Part shown: positions 22,775 to 35,192 of the stretch, in pieces | Numbering within the stretch: position 1 is the first letter of the stretch | How the letters are laid out: each line of letters begins with the position of its first letter | Source: Arabidopsis thaliana | Taxonomy: Eukaryota > Streptophyta > Magnoliopsida > Brassicales > Brassicaceae | DNA length: 64,000 nucleotides | Assembly (NCBI RefSeq): GCF_000001735.4 | Contig: NC_003076.8 | Span: 13,829,835 to 13,893,834 of the forward strand | Reading direction: 5' to 3' | The notes under the pieces: model-generated | The model's database searches: none | Seen by the model: only the letters and a program-made list of their open reading frames with translations | What the model was told of the DNA's origin: nothing | Made by a program: the position numbers and the translations under genes

Positions 22775-23871
22775 CTATCCTCCGCCGCCACCGCCTCCTC
22801 TCCATCCTCCTCCGCCACCGCCTCCTCTCCATCCTCCGCCGCCACCGCCTCCTTTCCATCCTCCACCTCTTCCACCGCCTCCCTGCCATCCTCCGCCATG
22901 TCCACCACCTCCTTTCCATCCTCCTCCTCGTCCACCACCTCCCTGCCATCCTCCGCCATGTCCTCCTCCACCTCCCTGCCATCCTCCGCCATGTCCACCT
23001 CCGCCTCCTTGCCATCCTCCGCCATGTCCACCTCCGCCTCCTTGCCATTGAATCTCTTCTGAGGCACCATTTATTTCTTCGTTTTCTAACTCAGCACCAC
23101 CTCCACCGCCACCTCCTCGGCCACCGCCTCCTTTCCATCCTCCGCCTTGGCCACCTCCTCCTTTCCATCCTCCGCCTTGGCCACCGCCTCCCTTCCATCC
23201 TCCGCCTTGGCCACCGCCTCCCTTCCATCCTCCACCTTGGCCACCGCCTCCTTTCCATCCTCCACCTTGGCCACCGCCTCCTTTCCATCCTCCACCTTGG
23301 CCACCGCCTTCCTTCCATCCTCCGCCATGGCCACCTCTATAATTTTGTACATCCTCATCTGACGCACTATCTATTTCTACGGTCTCTAACTCAGCACCGC
23401 CTCCACCACCACCTCCTCGACCACCACCTCCTCCTTTCCATCCCCCACCATGGCCACCGCCTCCCTTCCATCCCCCACCATGGCCACCGCCTCCTTTCCA
23501 TCCCCCACCATGGCCGCCGCCTCCTTTCCATCCCCCACCATGGCCGCCGCCTCCCTTCCATCCCCCACCATGTTGATCAATTTCATAATTGTTTTCTTCC
23601 TCTTTCTCAACGGTAGCCTCAACACCAACGTCTCCTTTATTGAGACTATCCTTAGCGTCGTTTTTTCCTTCTACGGTTGGTATCTCTACTTGCTTTTCAC
23701 CTGTTTCAAACCCCCACTCACATAAGAATTCTATCAAGCTTATAAAACATATACAGAAAAAAAAGTATAGTAAAAACCTTGTTTCTTGTCATCCACGGAA
23801 GTCTCTGCCGCAACAGCTACAACAACCGCCGCTACCAAAAGAAACCATACAATAAACGTTTTCGTATTCAT
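22775..23871 (-). CDS. Secreted glycine-rich protein (AT5G35660-like)
   Basis: Exons 23871-23778 and 23700-22775 give 339 residues. The N-terminus MNTKTFIVWFLLVAAVVVAV plus AAE is a clear signal peptide. A short charged region (EKQVEIPTVEGKNDAKDSLN) leads to three Gly-rich arrays built on GGGWKGGGGHGG, GGGWKGGGGQGG and GGGWQGGGGGHGG. They are divided by two related acidic spacers (AELETVEIDSASDEDVQNY and AELENEEINGASEEIQW). Such proteins usually go to the cell wall or apoplast. The plus strand reads as a Pro-rich frame, and other minus frames as repetitive Arg/Trp or Glu/Ala frames; these are shadows of the triplet repeats. The repeat number probably varies between accessions. Confidence 0.88.
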
Positions 23872-23939
23872 TTTTACTACCATGCAATTGAGTTTACAAG
23901 TTTGCTCGTATGACAAGGTATGCTACTTCACGTATTGTT

Positions 23940-23947
23940 ATTTATAG
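23940..23947 (-). promoter_or_regulatory. TATA box of the glycine-rich protein gene
   Basis: Read on the minus strand it is CTATAAAT, about 70 bases before the ATG at 23871. Confidence 0.6.
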
Positions 23948-25349
23948 TTGCACCGGTCTGCGTAAGCAACAAGTTATTTATTGTAGATACATGTCACGAT
24001 CGATACATGTCAAGCGGTGGAGCTGTTGAGGATGGACATCACTAATTCACTATCAACACCTCATATTTAGTTGGCACGTGAAGATTTTGTCTTGGAGCTC
24101 TCTTCACTTCTACGAAGCTAACACGTACGTTTTCAGACTGCCACGTACGAGGTTCTTTAGAGGATAGTTTTGAACGCTGACAAATGGCTTCTCTCGAGTT
24201 ACTTCAGATAATTAGTGCCTTATCTTAGCTTCTTTTACTCGGGTTTAAACTTCAAAAGCTCGTGATCTTCACGGCTCAAACTCTATTACTCATGAATTAA
24301 TCTTTCGTTTGTGATGTATGAAGAAAAAACAAGAACGTGAAATGAAAACACAAACAGCAAGTAAAGAGCAGTTTTAGTTTAAACGAGTTCAATCTTCTTA
24401 GTTTTATCAAGCTAGTTACACTTAAGTACCAAACAACCCTTAATATGCAAGTTCTTATCATTTCTCCGACGTACAATTTGAAACATAATCATATTTCAGA
24501 AAGCAAGTGAGTTTGTAGTGCTTATCAGGATACTTGAGTCAGGTTCAAGCGCTTTGGCCTTTGGTCTTTATATATTGGACATTAAGTTACATGTTAATTA
24601 GAGTTTTAGTGTGCTTTTCGTTCCGCATGAGAAACACTTCCCCATCAAACTCAAATAAACACTTTACAAAACTCTAGTTTGAATTTATGTTACCTTTATT
24701 ATAGACTTTGGATTCCTGATTTACGTTAGGTATTTTGAAACTCTAATTAAGTAGGTCTAATGCACTATGGAGTATATGTGCTCATTGTTTACATATTGTT
24801 GTTCTGAGTGTTTGTTTGCGGATAGTATCCTCCAAAAGGAATGGTCTGGATGCCATAAACAAAATGCATCATAGCAGACTTTTTTCTTCTTTCCAATTTT
24901 GCAATACTTCAAAAAGATGGTTGTTTTGAAGAATCCATATGCTAGGAGAGAGGTAGATTCGACCTCAAAGTTAATGTTCTGTATAATAAATCTATTTTTG
25001 TTTTTCTTAATGTTTTTTCACCTAATTCCAAAACAAAGTTCTTCAAATTTCAACATGTCACATGAGTTAGACCTAGCTAGCTAAAGTTCTTCACTAAGGC
25101 ACGCTTTGTCTCTGGTAATGTCAAAGTTACTTCGGCCGAGAAGATCATTTAACGAGTTTTACGTACATGTACCTCGATGTAATGGGCCTATAAATAGAGG
25201 AGACCTTTTAATCCCAAAATAAACAACAATAATCTTAAGTTTACTTTTCTCTCTCTTTTTCGTCTTTAGTTTTTTGTTTTTGTCAACCGATATTAATTAA
25301 ATATAGTTTAAAAGAGTTATTCATAAGGAATGTTGTTTACATATGTGAT
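23948..25349. other. Intergenic region upstream of the glycine-rich protein gene
   Basis: No gene is seen. It contains ACACGTACGT near 24122, GCCACGTACG near 24140 and a TATA-like CTATAAATAG at 25190 with no recognisable gene behind it. Confidence 0.5.
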
Positions 25350-25600
25350 ATGATGCGATTCAGTACAGATTTTCCGTGCCAAATTATCCGCTTTACCACG
25401 AGAGATTAAAGATAAAGAAAAACTAATGAATTCTCCTTTGTGGTTATGTAATTCCTTCAAATAAGCTGAAAAAGCTGGTCATTCGGTTGAAGTGGAGAAG
25501 ACACCATCTTCACTAGGTCTGAACAGTCTGTTAAGAAAACTACATCTTGGTTATCGGCGTCAATCATACACCTCATACCCCATTTTTTAGTTCTTCCTTC
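25350..25600 (-). mobile_element. LINE relic, RNase H end, copy A
   Basis: The sequence is homologous along its length to 29340-29610 (for example AGATTAAAGATAAAGAAAAA and TCTGAACAGTCTGTTAA). In the minus-strand reading of the sister copy the RNase H words VQALLWAMKCM and TDCSDLVK can be made out. This marks the 3' end of a Ta11-type LINE. It is heavily decayed. Confidence 0.65.
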
Positions 25601-26335
25601 AATTCTACGGATTTAGATCTATTTCAATAAAGCAATTCCTCATTAATCTCAATTAGATTTTTTTTTTATTAAGATCTCGTTCTCATTTTATCATCGTAAT
25701 AACTAAACCTCGACCTAAAACTTTTGTGAGATTACCACAACACTCCAAACGCAATCCAACAAAATTAGTTGGTTTCGTACAATATCATTACCTTTTCTAG
25801 TCACAAAACAGAGTAAACCGTACCAAATAACTTTTCCATTGCCAATGAAATAAAAAGAAAAAAAGCAAAGCCATTAGGAAAGTGAATAGAGTGAAATTGC
25901 CGTTTGCATAAGAAAAGAACCAATCCAATGATCTCCATGTGCATACCAAAGCATCTCTCTATTACTCTTTAAAGTAATCCAAAGTCGAGACCACAAACAC
26001 TCACGACTTCACTCAAAAATCATTATATAAATATATTTCTCTCATTTACAGAGATGCTTTTCTTCTGGATCACAATCATCACTAATTGCACTATACGCTA
26101 TGTTTCAGCTTTTCTTCTTTTTCTCTCTAATACAATGTCCTTTGAATCTCTTTTTACATGTACTCTTGTACATGACTCATGTGCTTGTGATTCTAAAATA
26201 ATGCACCTTTCTTTTTCTTTTTTCTTCTTTCATAGCTTTTATATAGAGTAATCAATCTCATCACATGTGTGTTTGTTCCCATTTCTCAATTCCCAAGTTC
26301 TTTATCCAAATTGTTCTGAAACATAGAGAGAAACA

Positions 26336-28076
26336 ATGGGTGTTACAGGAGGATTAGTCAGAAGCATTTTCTTCAGGAACAAATCATTTGGAGCTCATGA
26401 CTACAACAATGTATGTGGTTGTCATTTTCATCAAAAACCCATCATCGTTCTGGTTTTTGTTTTATCTACTACTTCAAATGTTGTAATGTTTTCAGGGAAG
26501 AGGCAATCTAGGAGAGAAGAAACGATGGAGCTCGGTTAGATCATACCTTTGCGGAGATGAATTTAACTCTGTTCGCGCTGTGAATGATTCAGAATCGATA
26601 AAGGATTCTGAGGCTCTTCTTACAATGTCTCAGCAACTGAGTTCAGAGTTCGGTATGCCTTTTGGTTCGGTTATCGCAATCGAAGATTCAGCTTCTGTGA
26701 GACATTTGGAGGATGAGGACTCTGGTTCCGTTAAGAGCTCTGAGGCAACAGTGACTCAACCTTTACTGGAGGAGAAATCGAAAGGACTGGATTGTTATCT
26801 AAAAGAAGAAGATGTTGAAGATAACCAAAGCGAAGCAACAGAGACACACATACCCAAGAAGCATCAGACTACTCCAATCTCCAAGTTGTTCCTCGAAGAA
26901 GACGCTGCAGTCATAATTCAGTCAGCATTCAGGAGTTACCTGGTTAGTCTTTCCCTTCAATATGTTTTTTGTCTTCTTCTGGTATGTCCACAACATTGAT
27001 TGTTAGGATTTCTTCAGGCAATACGCCGGAGCAAAGAAGAAGAGGAAACATTTGCTAAGGAGGAGAGCTTCTCAGGAGAGGAATCTCAAGACAATGCATC
27101 CATGGGGACATCACTAGAAGCTCAGACAGGTAATTCCGTGAAAGCACCATTTTTCAGGAGAAAGCGAGTATCTGCGAATCGAAGAACACTACAGAAGAAC
27201 AACACTCAAGTTCTGAGGATAAAGGTAAGTAAAGATCTCGTCCAGTATAGAGGAATTCAAAGAAATAGTGAAAAATAACCATAACATGCTCACGTAACAG
27301 GAAGACTGGGATGATAGTACAGTGAGCAGCACCATATCAAAATCAAGGATTCAAAGCAGAGTCGAAGCAATGACAAAACGGGAGAGAGCACTTGCGTATG
27401 CATTTTCACAGCAGGTAAACGATTTCAAAACACTTGATCACAGATTGAATCCTAAAAGATCCAAAGAACTTATCTTTTCTAAACTAGTGAAACATTTGTT
27501 TAAAGCTAAGAATTTGCTCAAAGAAGAAACAAATAGATCGTAGCAGTGAAGATGATTCCAATATCGGTTGGAGTTGGTTAGAACGCTGGATGGCAACCCG
27601 TGTACCAGACAGCATTCCAATTGAACCAAGAACAGATGTTGCAACGAAAAATCAAAGCTTGATAAGAAAGAATAGAGCTTTTGGTACAGCTGGCGAGTTG
27701 GAGAGCTGTGCTTCCAACGACCTACCTCTCCATTTTGAAAGCATATCAGAGACACAAGGAGATGCAACTACAGTTTTGCAGACCGAAAAAAGTAGTTTTA
27801 AACCAAGTATATCTAAGCGTAAATCTGTTCCAAGCTACAAAAGCCAGAGAAAGCATCACAAGGTAAAGAAAAAACCCCACAATGCATAGAAGTTTCTGAG
27901 TCCCATCTATCTCAAACATACTTACCTGTCTCGTTTTACGTTTGCAGCTTCAGGCCACCAAAAGTGATCTGCAACAACAAACAAAGAAAGCAAAGAAGGC
28001 CAAAACCACACCCACAAGCTGCAAAACAGGAAACGAATGCGAAGAAACCTCACATAAGCTAAATAGCAGCACCTAA
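26336..28076 (+). CDS. IQD33: IQ-domain protein IQD33
   Basis: Six exons (26336-26410, 26496-26942, 27018-27224, 27301-27414, 27506-27862, 27948-28076) sum to 1329 nt, 442 residues. IQD proteins are plant calmodulin-binding scaffolds, often on microtubules or in the nucleus. The start MGVTGGLVRSIFFRNKS is family-like. The IQ motif is ALFLEEDAAVIIQSAFRSYL-like (here FLEEDAAVIIQSAFRSYL), cut by an intron right after SYL as is typical of IQDs, then AIRRSK. Further marks are the R(I/V)QSRVEAMTKRERALAYAF helix and LRICSKKKQ, then GWSWLERWMATR (DUF4005 lead-in). The tail is Lys-rich. A long charged linker (residues 50-150) is less conserved. No damage is seen. A TATA-like ATTATATAAATA lies near 26022. 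Confidence 0.92.
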
Positions 28077-28317
28077 GATAAGCATTACCTGTAAATCTTT
28101 GCATTTAAATCACAAAAGTTTGTTCTTTCGAATCAGATAACAACTTTCTGTAAATTATTTAGGGATTCAAATCAAACCAGTAATAGTAAGGGATAAGAAA
28201 CTGGAAACCCCAGAAATACATAACAATGATAGTATCACAATCTTCTGTATCTAAGAAGATATGTATCTCAAATTTGATAATACAAGCTGGAACAGAGAGC
28301 CAACAACAAAAACAAAC

Positions 28318-28755
28318 TTAGATCCTATCAATATCCTCATCCTCAAACTCAATGTAATCTTCACCAACAACATCATCATCATCATCAAGATCACCAACAA
28401 TACCTTCGTTAAGACGAGTATTCTCCGGAAGCTCACCATACGCCTTAAGAAGCCTAGCCTCATCAGACATATACTTGAGTATAACATCAGCTTTATCATC
28501 CTGGTAATCTCTTAGACCAACAAGTATGATGTCACCAGCAGCAATCCAAACCTTCTTATGCATCTTACCACGGATATGGCAAAGACGCTTAACACCGTCA
28601 ATGCACATAACGTCGCATCGACCGTTACCGAGCATACGAAGAACTTGTGCGTATTCTTGTCCATCTTCTTTGAATATAAGCTCTCGCTTTTCGTCATCAG
28701 CTTCGTTCTTTCCTCTCTTCCTGTTCTTTCCTCCCTTTCCTTTGTTCTTCGGCAT
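28318..28755 (-). CDS. Eukaryotic translation initiation factor eIF1A
   Basis: The frame is 145 residues in one coding exon. eIF1A binds the 40S ribosomal A site, helping the ternary complex to load, scanning and start-codon choice. It shows the basic N-terminal tail ([20 protein letters not shown]), the S1-like OB fold ([60 protein letters not shown]), the helical part and the acidic tail ending EDIDRI. A leader intron (28761-29043) lies before the ATG. It is convergent with IQD33, with about 240 bases between stop codons. It matches AT5G35680 in my memory. Confidence 0.95.
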   Translation of the reverse strand: MPKNKGKGGKNRKRGKNEADDEKRELIFKEDGQEYAQVLRMLGNGRCDVMCIDGVKRLCHIRGKMHKKVWIAAGDIILVGLRDYQDDKADVILKYMSDEARLLKAYGELPENTRLNEGIVGDLDDDDDVVGEDYIEFEDEDIDRI

Positions 28756-29339
28756 CGTCTCTGTATCAAATTCGATACAGAATCAGAATCTGATCATATA
28801 ATGGCGTAAAGGTTACAAAAGGTTGAAGAATTGATTCGTTTTTTTTTTCAATTTCAGACAAAAAATGGCAAATTCGAGAATCAAAATTCAGATCAAAACA
28901 ATTCCGGTAACGAGAAACAATTAGATCGAAACATAATTGGGTAATTTCAATTCAGTGGAAACCCTAATTTGGAGTTTGAATTGAAAAATTAAGGCGGTGT
29001 AAAGGAAACCCTAATTGAGAAACAAAGGGAAGGAAGAGATTACCAGTAAGGATTGATCGAGTTGTTGAAAGTGATTAGGAAGACGATCTTTGAAGAGAAT
29101 CGATTTCACCAAGTTTTTTCTTTGTTCTTTAAGGAGGTTTCTTAGCTGCGTTGTGTTGCTTGTTCTACTTTTTTTTATCGATGTCGCAAGAGACGTCTTT
29201 TTATTTAAATAGTGTAGCTATTTGTAAAACACCCTCGAAATTAGGTTTTATTACGGAGTCATGCCATTTTTTATTTTATTTTTTTGTCAACATATATTAT
29301 TTACGGTTCAAACGAGCCAATCTTGACGAAACTTGTTTA

Positions 29340-29610
29340 TATAAGTGATATGAAACGATTCAGCACAAACTTATTATCCGCCTTGACATTTACATTACGA
29401 AAAATTAAAGATAAAGAAAAAGAAGTGAACTCTTCCTTGTCGCTCTGAAACTCCTTTAAATATGTTGAAAATGCTGATCATTTAGTTGGGAAATATACTA
29501 TCTTCACCAAATCTGAACAGTCTGTTAAAAAAACTACTTATTGGTTGTTTGCATCAACCATACACTTCATTGCCCAGAGTAAAGCTTGGACTTTAGTATG
29601 GAAAGGAGAA
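29340..29610 (-). mobile_element. LINE relic, RNase H end, copy B
   Basis: The minus strand reads VQALLWAMKCMVDANNQ, then VVFLTDCSDLVKIVYFPT, then STYLKEFQSDKEEFTSFSLS and VNVKADNKFVLNRF. This is the RNase H (RVT_3) domain at the end of plant LINEs, with several stops. Its sister lies at 25350-25600. Confidence 0.75.
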
Positions 29611-31440
29611 AGATTTCTACATAAATTAGCAGCTCTCTTTTCTTAATAAGACTTTGAGTTTTTTTTTTTTTAATTAGAAAGTTTGTGTCTTTGTGAACAT
29701 ATGACATCTCTTTGTGACATGTGATTTCTCTCGTTTTATCTTAATACCATTATTTAGTTTTAATATACTTAATTATCTATATCATTATTATTTTAAAACT
29801 ATAATTTAAGAGACACATTTCATTTCCTTTATTTTCTTTTTCATCAATACAAATAAATATAAACATAAAATTACTTTATCCTACGTTACTATTACATCAT
29901 TTTAATATTGTCAAATTTATTAAAATAGATTGTCTTGCCTTAGATTTTGTTTTTACAATACACATTTAAATATTTGTGCACGAAGACATAAATTAAATAA
30001 ATAGATGAAATGTTGTAGTTACAATTATCACATCTTCTATAAAGTTTTTCCTTTCATCACATATATTGTACAAGAGATTTTGATCAGAACATAATCTCTC
30101 TTTCTACTGCCAAATAATACATGCATGTAGATATATTTTTTTATCTCTAAAGGATTTAATTATAGTATGAGAACTTGTAAAATCATGGATTTATTAATCC
30201 GACTATCTTTTGTTTTGTCTTGACTGAAATGGGGAATTGATGCTCAAAAACATTGATCGATTTCACATAATCATGTTTCTACTTTCTCTATCTTTATATT
30301 CATTTTGAGCTTATCTTCATTACTTTCCAATATCAATTTGACCACATATATTGCATAATAACAAACCAAGACATCTTCCATTATATCTTTCTCACCTATT
30401 TATATGTTTGCATATTGAATAATCATAATCTGTAATATATAAAATCTAGAAATTAGTTATATTCTATTGAAAAGGGCAACCAAGAAAAGAACCCTATACG
30501 AAAGAGGCTTGCGACATCCAACCTTGTCTTTGGAAAAAAAAATTCATTCGTCAAAATTGATTGATTAGTTTTTATTTTCCAATATTCTACAGTTTAATTC
30601 TCATGGTTTAATTATTCATTGCGATTACTAGAGAAATCGATTTTGATGGTAAAATGAATTTGCTTTTTAAGATTCCTTCAAGTTGCTAATAATGCTAGTG
30701 AATTAGATATCTATTTAATTGAGGAGTCGAGGAGTATGGCTTTTGATTTAGAAATTATGAGCTTATTCTTTTGGTTCTAAATTACAAAGTGATTGTTGAG
30801 CTTTAGACCATTTTGAACCGGAGGTCATTCGTAATCTTTATTTGAGAAAAAGATGGATAAGTAGAATATATTACTTGAAAGGTCATATATTACTATTTTG
30901 TTGTGATTATAAATGTAGTCATATGTACTTTCGTATGTACTTACGAAAATCGGCATTTTTTCTTTAAAAATATACCGTTCTACTCTTCAATTATCATATC
31001 GAAGCTAAAGAATAAATTCACAAGTCATGAGCAATGTCGACGAACCTAGATATGCGGTGACCAAAGCTGAATGGAACAGAGAAAGCGACGGAAGCTAACA
31101 ACAACTCGATACCGGCGAGCAGAGGCTCTTTCTCCTTCAAAGCTTCATCTTCTTCTTCTTTTCAATATCACAAAAATAGAACAAATCAGTCACAAAATTT
31201 GTAAAACATTTTACTTGGGTTCCTTCTATACTATCTTAGGGTTTACTTTTCTCTGATTAAAAACGATTTAATCTTGTAGAAAAATGAAAAATAAAAAAGG
31301 AATCATGAAGGAAGATGGAGATGAAGAAATTCGGAGAAAAAAAGTCGTCAGAGTTACAAAGACGGCTAAGGAAAACGTCAATGTCTCATCACTTTGCTAG
31401 GGGCAAAAGCGTCAATTGCAAGGGATCAAAGTTCCATTTT
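29611..31440. other. AT-rich intergenic region
   Basis: No gene is supported. A poor coding-like stretch at 31028-31250 has no recognisable domain. GGGGCAAAAGCGTCAATTGC near 31399 resembles the subterminal GGGCAGAAGCGTCATTTTG of the MULE near 21897 and may be a VANDAL-end relic. Confidence 0.4.
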
Positions 31441-31448
31441 TCGAAGTA

Positions 31449-31550
31449 CACTCGGGAAGTGCCCAATATCAAAGATTTTTTTTAAAATGTGCCCATTTTG
31501 ATCGGGAAGTGCCCAATATCAAAGATTTTTTTAAAAAATGTGCCCATTTT
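31449..31550 (+). repeat. 50-bp tandem duplication
   Basis: A unit containing TCGGGAAGTGCCCAATATCA and AATGTGCCCATTTTG occurs twice in a row, starting near 31449 and 31500. Confidence 0.85.
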
Positions 31551-33019
31551 GAAAATAACCCTATAATTTTATTTCTTTTCATTTGATCATTTCACCATAA
31601 ATTTTATTGGATTTGACAATATCATGAATGGTCAATTGTTATTTATTATAAAAAGACTAAGATAGAGTTTTGATGATGATGCATTTGAAATATATCAATG
31701 CATATATAAAAATTATGGATACAAGTAAACATTAAAAGCTATGGTTATTATGTTAAAAAAAACATGTAAGTTATGATTTAAATACATATTAAACATAAAA
31801 ATATACGTTCCCTTTTAAAAACATATTTAACACATATTATTTTTACATGTAATTACTTTAAATTAAATTTATGATTTTTGTGTTAAAACTTATAAGTTTT
31901 ATTTTTTTTGGTAAATGCATACAGACCAATTATGTATTTAAACACACATTAAATATATGATTAATAAATAGAACATTGTAAGTATTTAAACACACATTAA
32001 ACGAAACTTATGTTCACATTTAATTATTTGACTACATATGTTATTTTTGATAACCGAGAAAAACAGTTGAAGATGTATTTGAAATATGTTAATACATATA
32101 TAAAAAAATATGGATTCAAACATATATTTATTTTTGGTATGACTGATTCGAACATACATTAACACAACTATTAATGTGTAAAAAATTATAAGATATTTAT
32201 TTGTATTGATGAATATAAAAATAAAGTAAAATTTGTTAGGAAGTGGGTGTTTTATCCGCTAATCAGTCTAGACAAATAATATACCGATTTACAACTAAAC
32301 GACAATTAAATTAACTAGAGAATCCTTCCACTCCTTTCATTTCCTTGTGTGTCCCATATCCGAAACTATTATTGTTACATATGATGTATATATAGTATTA
32401 CACTTCATTGCTTGATTGTCCCTTAAAGTCTATTCATATTGTTATATAATGTATGAATTTTGCTGTAGACAATATGAACATGTTCTTGTAGTTCTCAATG
32501 TCAAAGTGATTAAAGACATCTAGACCATTTTAAATTAGGGCTCATTCGTTATCTAAATTTGAAAAGAGAGATGTATGAATAGAATATTTTACTTTAACAA
32601 TCATATATTACCATTTTCCTATCTAAATTTGTAAATGTAGTCACATATTATATTGTTTTTAATCCATTTACTTATTAATTGTGTTGCTCATGCTAGCCAA
32701 TAATTCTATTTATTTCCATTTTATCATAAATTTTGTTGGATTTGACCATATCATGAACGGTCAATTGTTATTTATTATAACGAGTGTAAAATATTAGGGT
32801 TTTGATGATGATGTATTTGAATATATCAATGGATATAGAAAAATTATGGATTCAAACACACATTAAAAACTATGATTATTATGTTTAAAAACTGTATCCA
32901 ATACTATTATTTGGGGGAGTATATACAAACATAAGTTGTAACATTGAAAGTGTAACAAATATCATTAGGATGTCATTATAAAAAAAATTAATAATATATA
33001 AAAAAAGTTTCATCCTTAA

Positions 33020-33256
33020 AGGCAATGATCAGTTTAACAAGGGTGGTCATGGAGGAAGGTGAGTTCATCTTTAGGATATTTTTTTTCTTAAATTGTTAGG
33101 ATTTGTTTTCAATTAAAGTTTTTTCTGCTTTATATAATTATATACTCGATCATCATGGTCTATGCAGGGGAGGAAGAAGAGTGGAATATTCTGGCGGAAG
33201 AGAGGGTCAGATTGCCGGATAGTCGCTGGAACAAAGCTCAGAAAGTAGAAGCATGA
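33020..33256 (+). other. Possible spliced gene scrap
   Basis: A coding-like GGHGG stretch ends at a good donor (GGAAG|GTGAGTTC). After an intron with acceptor TATGCAG, a second piece continues RGGRRVEYSGGREG before a stop. It looks like the end of an RGG-type gene captured in repeats. Too short to identify. Confidence 0.3.
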
Positions 33257-33354
33257 AAGCTTTCTTTCGACTTTGTCTCTCTTTACTAATTGTATTCGAG
33301 TTGTACTTATATTAACTTTATACTTAATTCTCTAAATATTTAGTAATCCAATCA

Positions 33355-33382
<28 letters not shown>
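33355..33382. repeat. (AT)n microsatellite
   Basis: About 14 uninterrupted AT dinucleotides. Confidence 0.95.
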
Positions 33383-33386
<4 letters not shown>

Positions 33387-34179
33387 CTAAAATCTTATTG
33401 CTCAATTAAAAATTAATCTATGTAATCTGAAGTTTATATTCTTTTAAAATTAAATTCAAAACATATTCTGATTTATTGTACCATAAATCTGAAATGTATG
33501 TCTTCCTATCTTACTTTAAAAAATCAAAACATTAAAAATGCTTATAAAAACAATTTAATATATAGATATAACAGGAAGCTTGATTTATCACCGTTCCAAA
33601 ATTAAAAGCGTTATCGTGTTTAGGTTTTTATTTTTAAAAACTGAAACTTTTAAAATGATTCAAAATGTTATAATTTAAATTTGATAAAGTTGAAACTTAA
33701 GTTTAACACCATGATAAATATTTAAACTTTATCAAATGTTTAAAGTATTTATAATATTTAAATTACATAAAAGTTTATAATTATTAATATTTGAACTATA
33801 TTAACTAGAGAATCATATCACGCTTTTCGTTTCCTTGTTTGTCCCAAATCGAAATATATGGGTGTTAGACATGGTGTATATTTAGTATTATACTTTGGGT
33901 CAGGTGAAATTTCCAATTGGGCGAGAAATCTCATTAGGGGTCGATGCATGTCGATCAGCGATGTTAAGGTGGCTCTGGTCAAGAGTTGGCACGACCGGTC
34001 CGGCTTCTTCAAACGGTACAGGTCACTTTGTGGAACGACCGGGCCGGTGGGAGTGGTGGCACTGTGCCTTTTTTGTGTTTTCTTATTTTCTATTTTCTTT
34101 TAATTTTGTTTTATGAAAAACCTGAAACAACAATTAAAATATTTGTAAAAAAAAAAAACCAAATTTAAATCCTTAAGAA

Positions 34180-34827
34180 AGAGTATTTATCTATTGGGTT
34201 GTCTCCCACTCAACACACTTGTTTAACGTTGTTGGCTCGACATTTAGGGTCTTACTAGGCATAGGAAGACGAATTATTTGTCCCTAAACAACCTCTCTTT
34301 GATTTGAACCCGTTAGGTTATTCTTCCGAGTCGATATTTCTCTTACGAAAACTTGATTCTCTTATCTTCTCGAATGTATCTCAAACGCAATCCTTGGAGA
34401 TATAAATTTCCATGAAGAGTCGTTTCACCGAAAACTTCTCCCATGCTTCCAGAAACGAAGTGTCAAGCGAGATGGCTCTAACTAAGTCTATAAATGTGCA
34501 ACGCATACCGTTTTCATGTGTAGTACGGATCATCTTCTCGATATCTAAAGCTTCTATCTCTCCATCTTCTTCTTCAATCGAAGAATGGGTGGCTGATTCA
34601 TCTTGCGAACTCGATGAATTGTATCCCTCTTCTTCCTCCGAATTCTCCTCGATATCGATCTCATCCTCTTCTCCTTCAAACTCGAAGATCTCACCATCTC
34701 TTACTTCTCGCAAGGGCTTGACATCCAATGATATCACTGCTTTGCAATCAAGGATGGGTCTCGGGTCCTCCTTGTTGTCTTCATGAGAGTTCCCTTGAAT
34801 TCCAAGGCTAGGGTTCTCGGCTTCCAT
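34180..34827 (-). mobile_element. Athila-like LTR retroelement fossil (internal fragment)
   Basis: Read on the minus strand, an acidic 148-residue frame (MEAENPSLGIQGNSHEDNKE and on) is followed by an AACGTTAAACAAGTGTGTTG and GTGGGAGACAACCCA-like block. That block is a phrase I associate with the sequence after pol in Athila/Tat-type Ty3 elements. No LTR is seen on either side. It is a broken fragment. The family call is tentative, and the acidic frame itself is not recognised. Confidence 0.4.
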
Positions 34828-35192
34828 CGTGTGTTGCAGTTTGTCTTCCCTGAAGCTATCTATGGAGATTGCTGCTTTGATTCAAACAGAGTTCCAACAA
34901 CAGCTCAAAGAGTTTGAAGAGAGGTTATTTGGATCAAGAGATTGCTATGTATAGATCTTAACCCTGCAAATATTTACTTCTAATTACTCTTAAGAGTTTG
35001 CTTTGAGAATTGCATTAGTTTCATCTCCCTTCCTGTAAATAGCATGTTCTGCTTTACAATCAGCAGACTCACACTCTTCATTTATAAATATGTTTGTACA
35101 TGCAGTGTAATAGAAACCGTACTCCTTATATACTCAAGTCTCAAATCACACATTTATGATACAGTTTTACAGAGAAAATGCCATATCATTAA
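34828..35192. other. Intergenic region below WSS1B
   Basis: No gene is supported. A 29-codon plus-strand frame (MEIAALIQTEFQQQLKEFEE, from 34862) is too short to name. The rest is probably the 3'UTR of WSS1B. Confidence 0.4.

Larger units (their letters stand above)
31592..33900 (+). repeat. Interleaved degenerate direct repeats
   Basis: Related pairs are seen. 31592-31770 matches 32731-32895 (both hold GGTCAATTGTTATTTATTAT and TTTTGATGATGATG). 32305-32400 matches 33805-33895 (AACTAGAGAATC, TTTCCTTGTTTGTCCCA-like). 32505-32650 matches 30790-30925 outside this span (TCTAGACCATTTT-like, CATATATTAC). The region looks like several copies of one non-coding repeat family, possibly Helitron or MITE relics. 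Confidence 0.6.

Noticed and set aside
22775-23590. CRISPR-like or satellite array
   Set aside because: The periodic repeats are codons of a glycine-rich protein, with no spacers of constant length.
22677-23725. Long proline-rich and Ser/Ala-rich frames on the plus strand, and Arg/Trp- and Glu/Ala-rich frames on the minus strand
   Set aside because: They are alternative readings of the glycine-codon repeats of the minus-strand glycine-rich protein, which alone has a signal peptide and proper splice sites.
24120-25170. ACGTACGT/ACGTACAT words as part of the MULE motif array
   Set aside because: They lie outside the element's ends and are too few to differ clearly from chance.
31071-31256. 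Small gene (MEQRKRRKLTTTRYRRAEAL)
   Set aside because: No domain, no homologue recalled, poor coding character in AT-rich repeat surroundings.
33858-34103. Small plus-strand gene
   Set aside because: Three overlapping frames are open by chance in a GC-richer patch; no domain or splice support.
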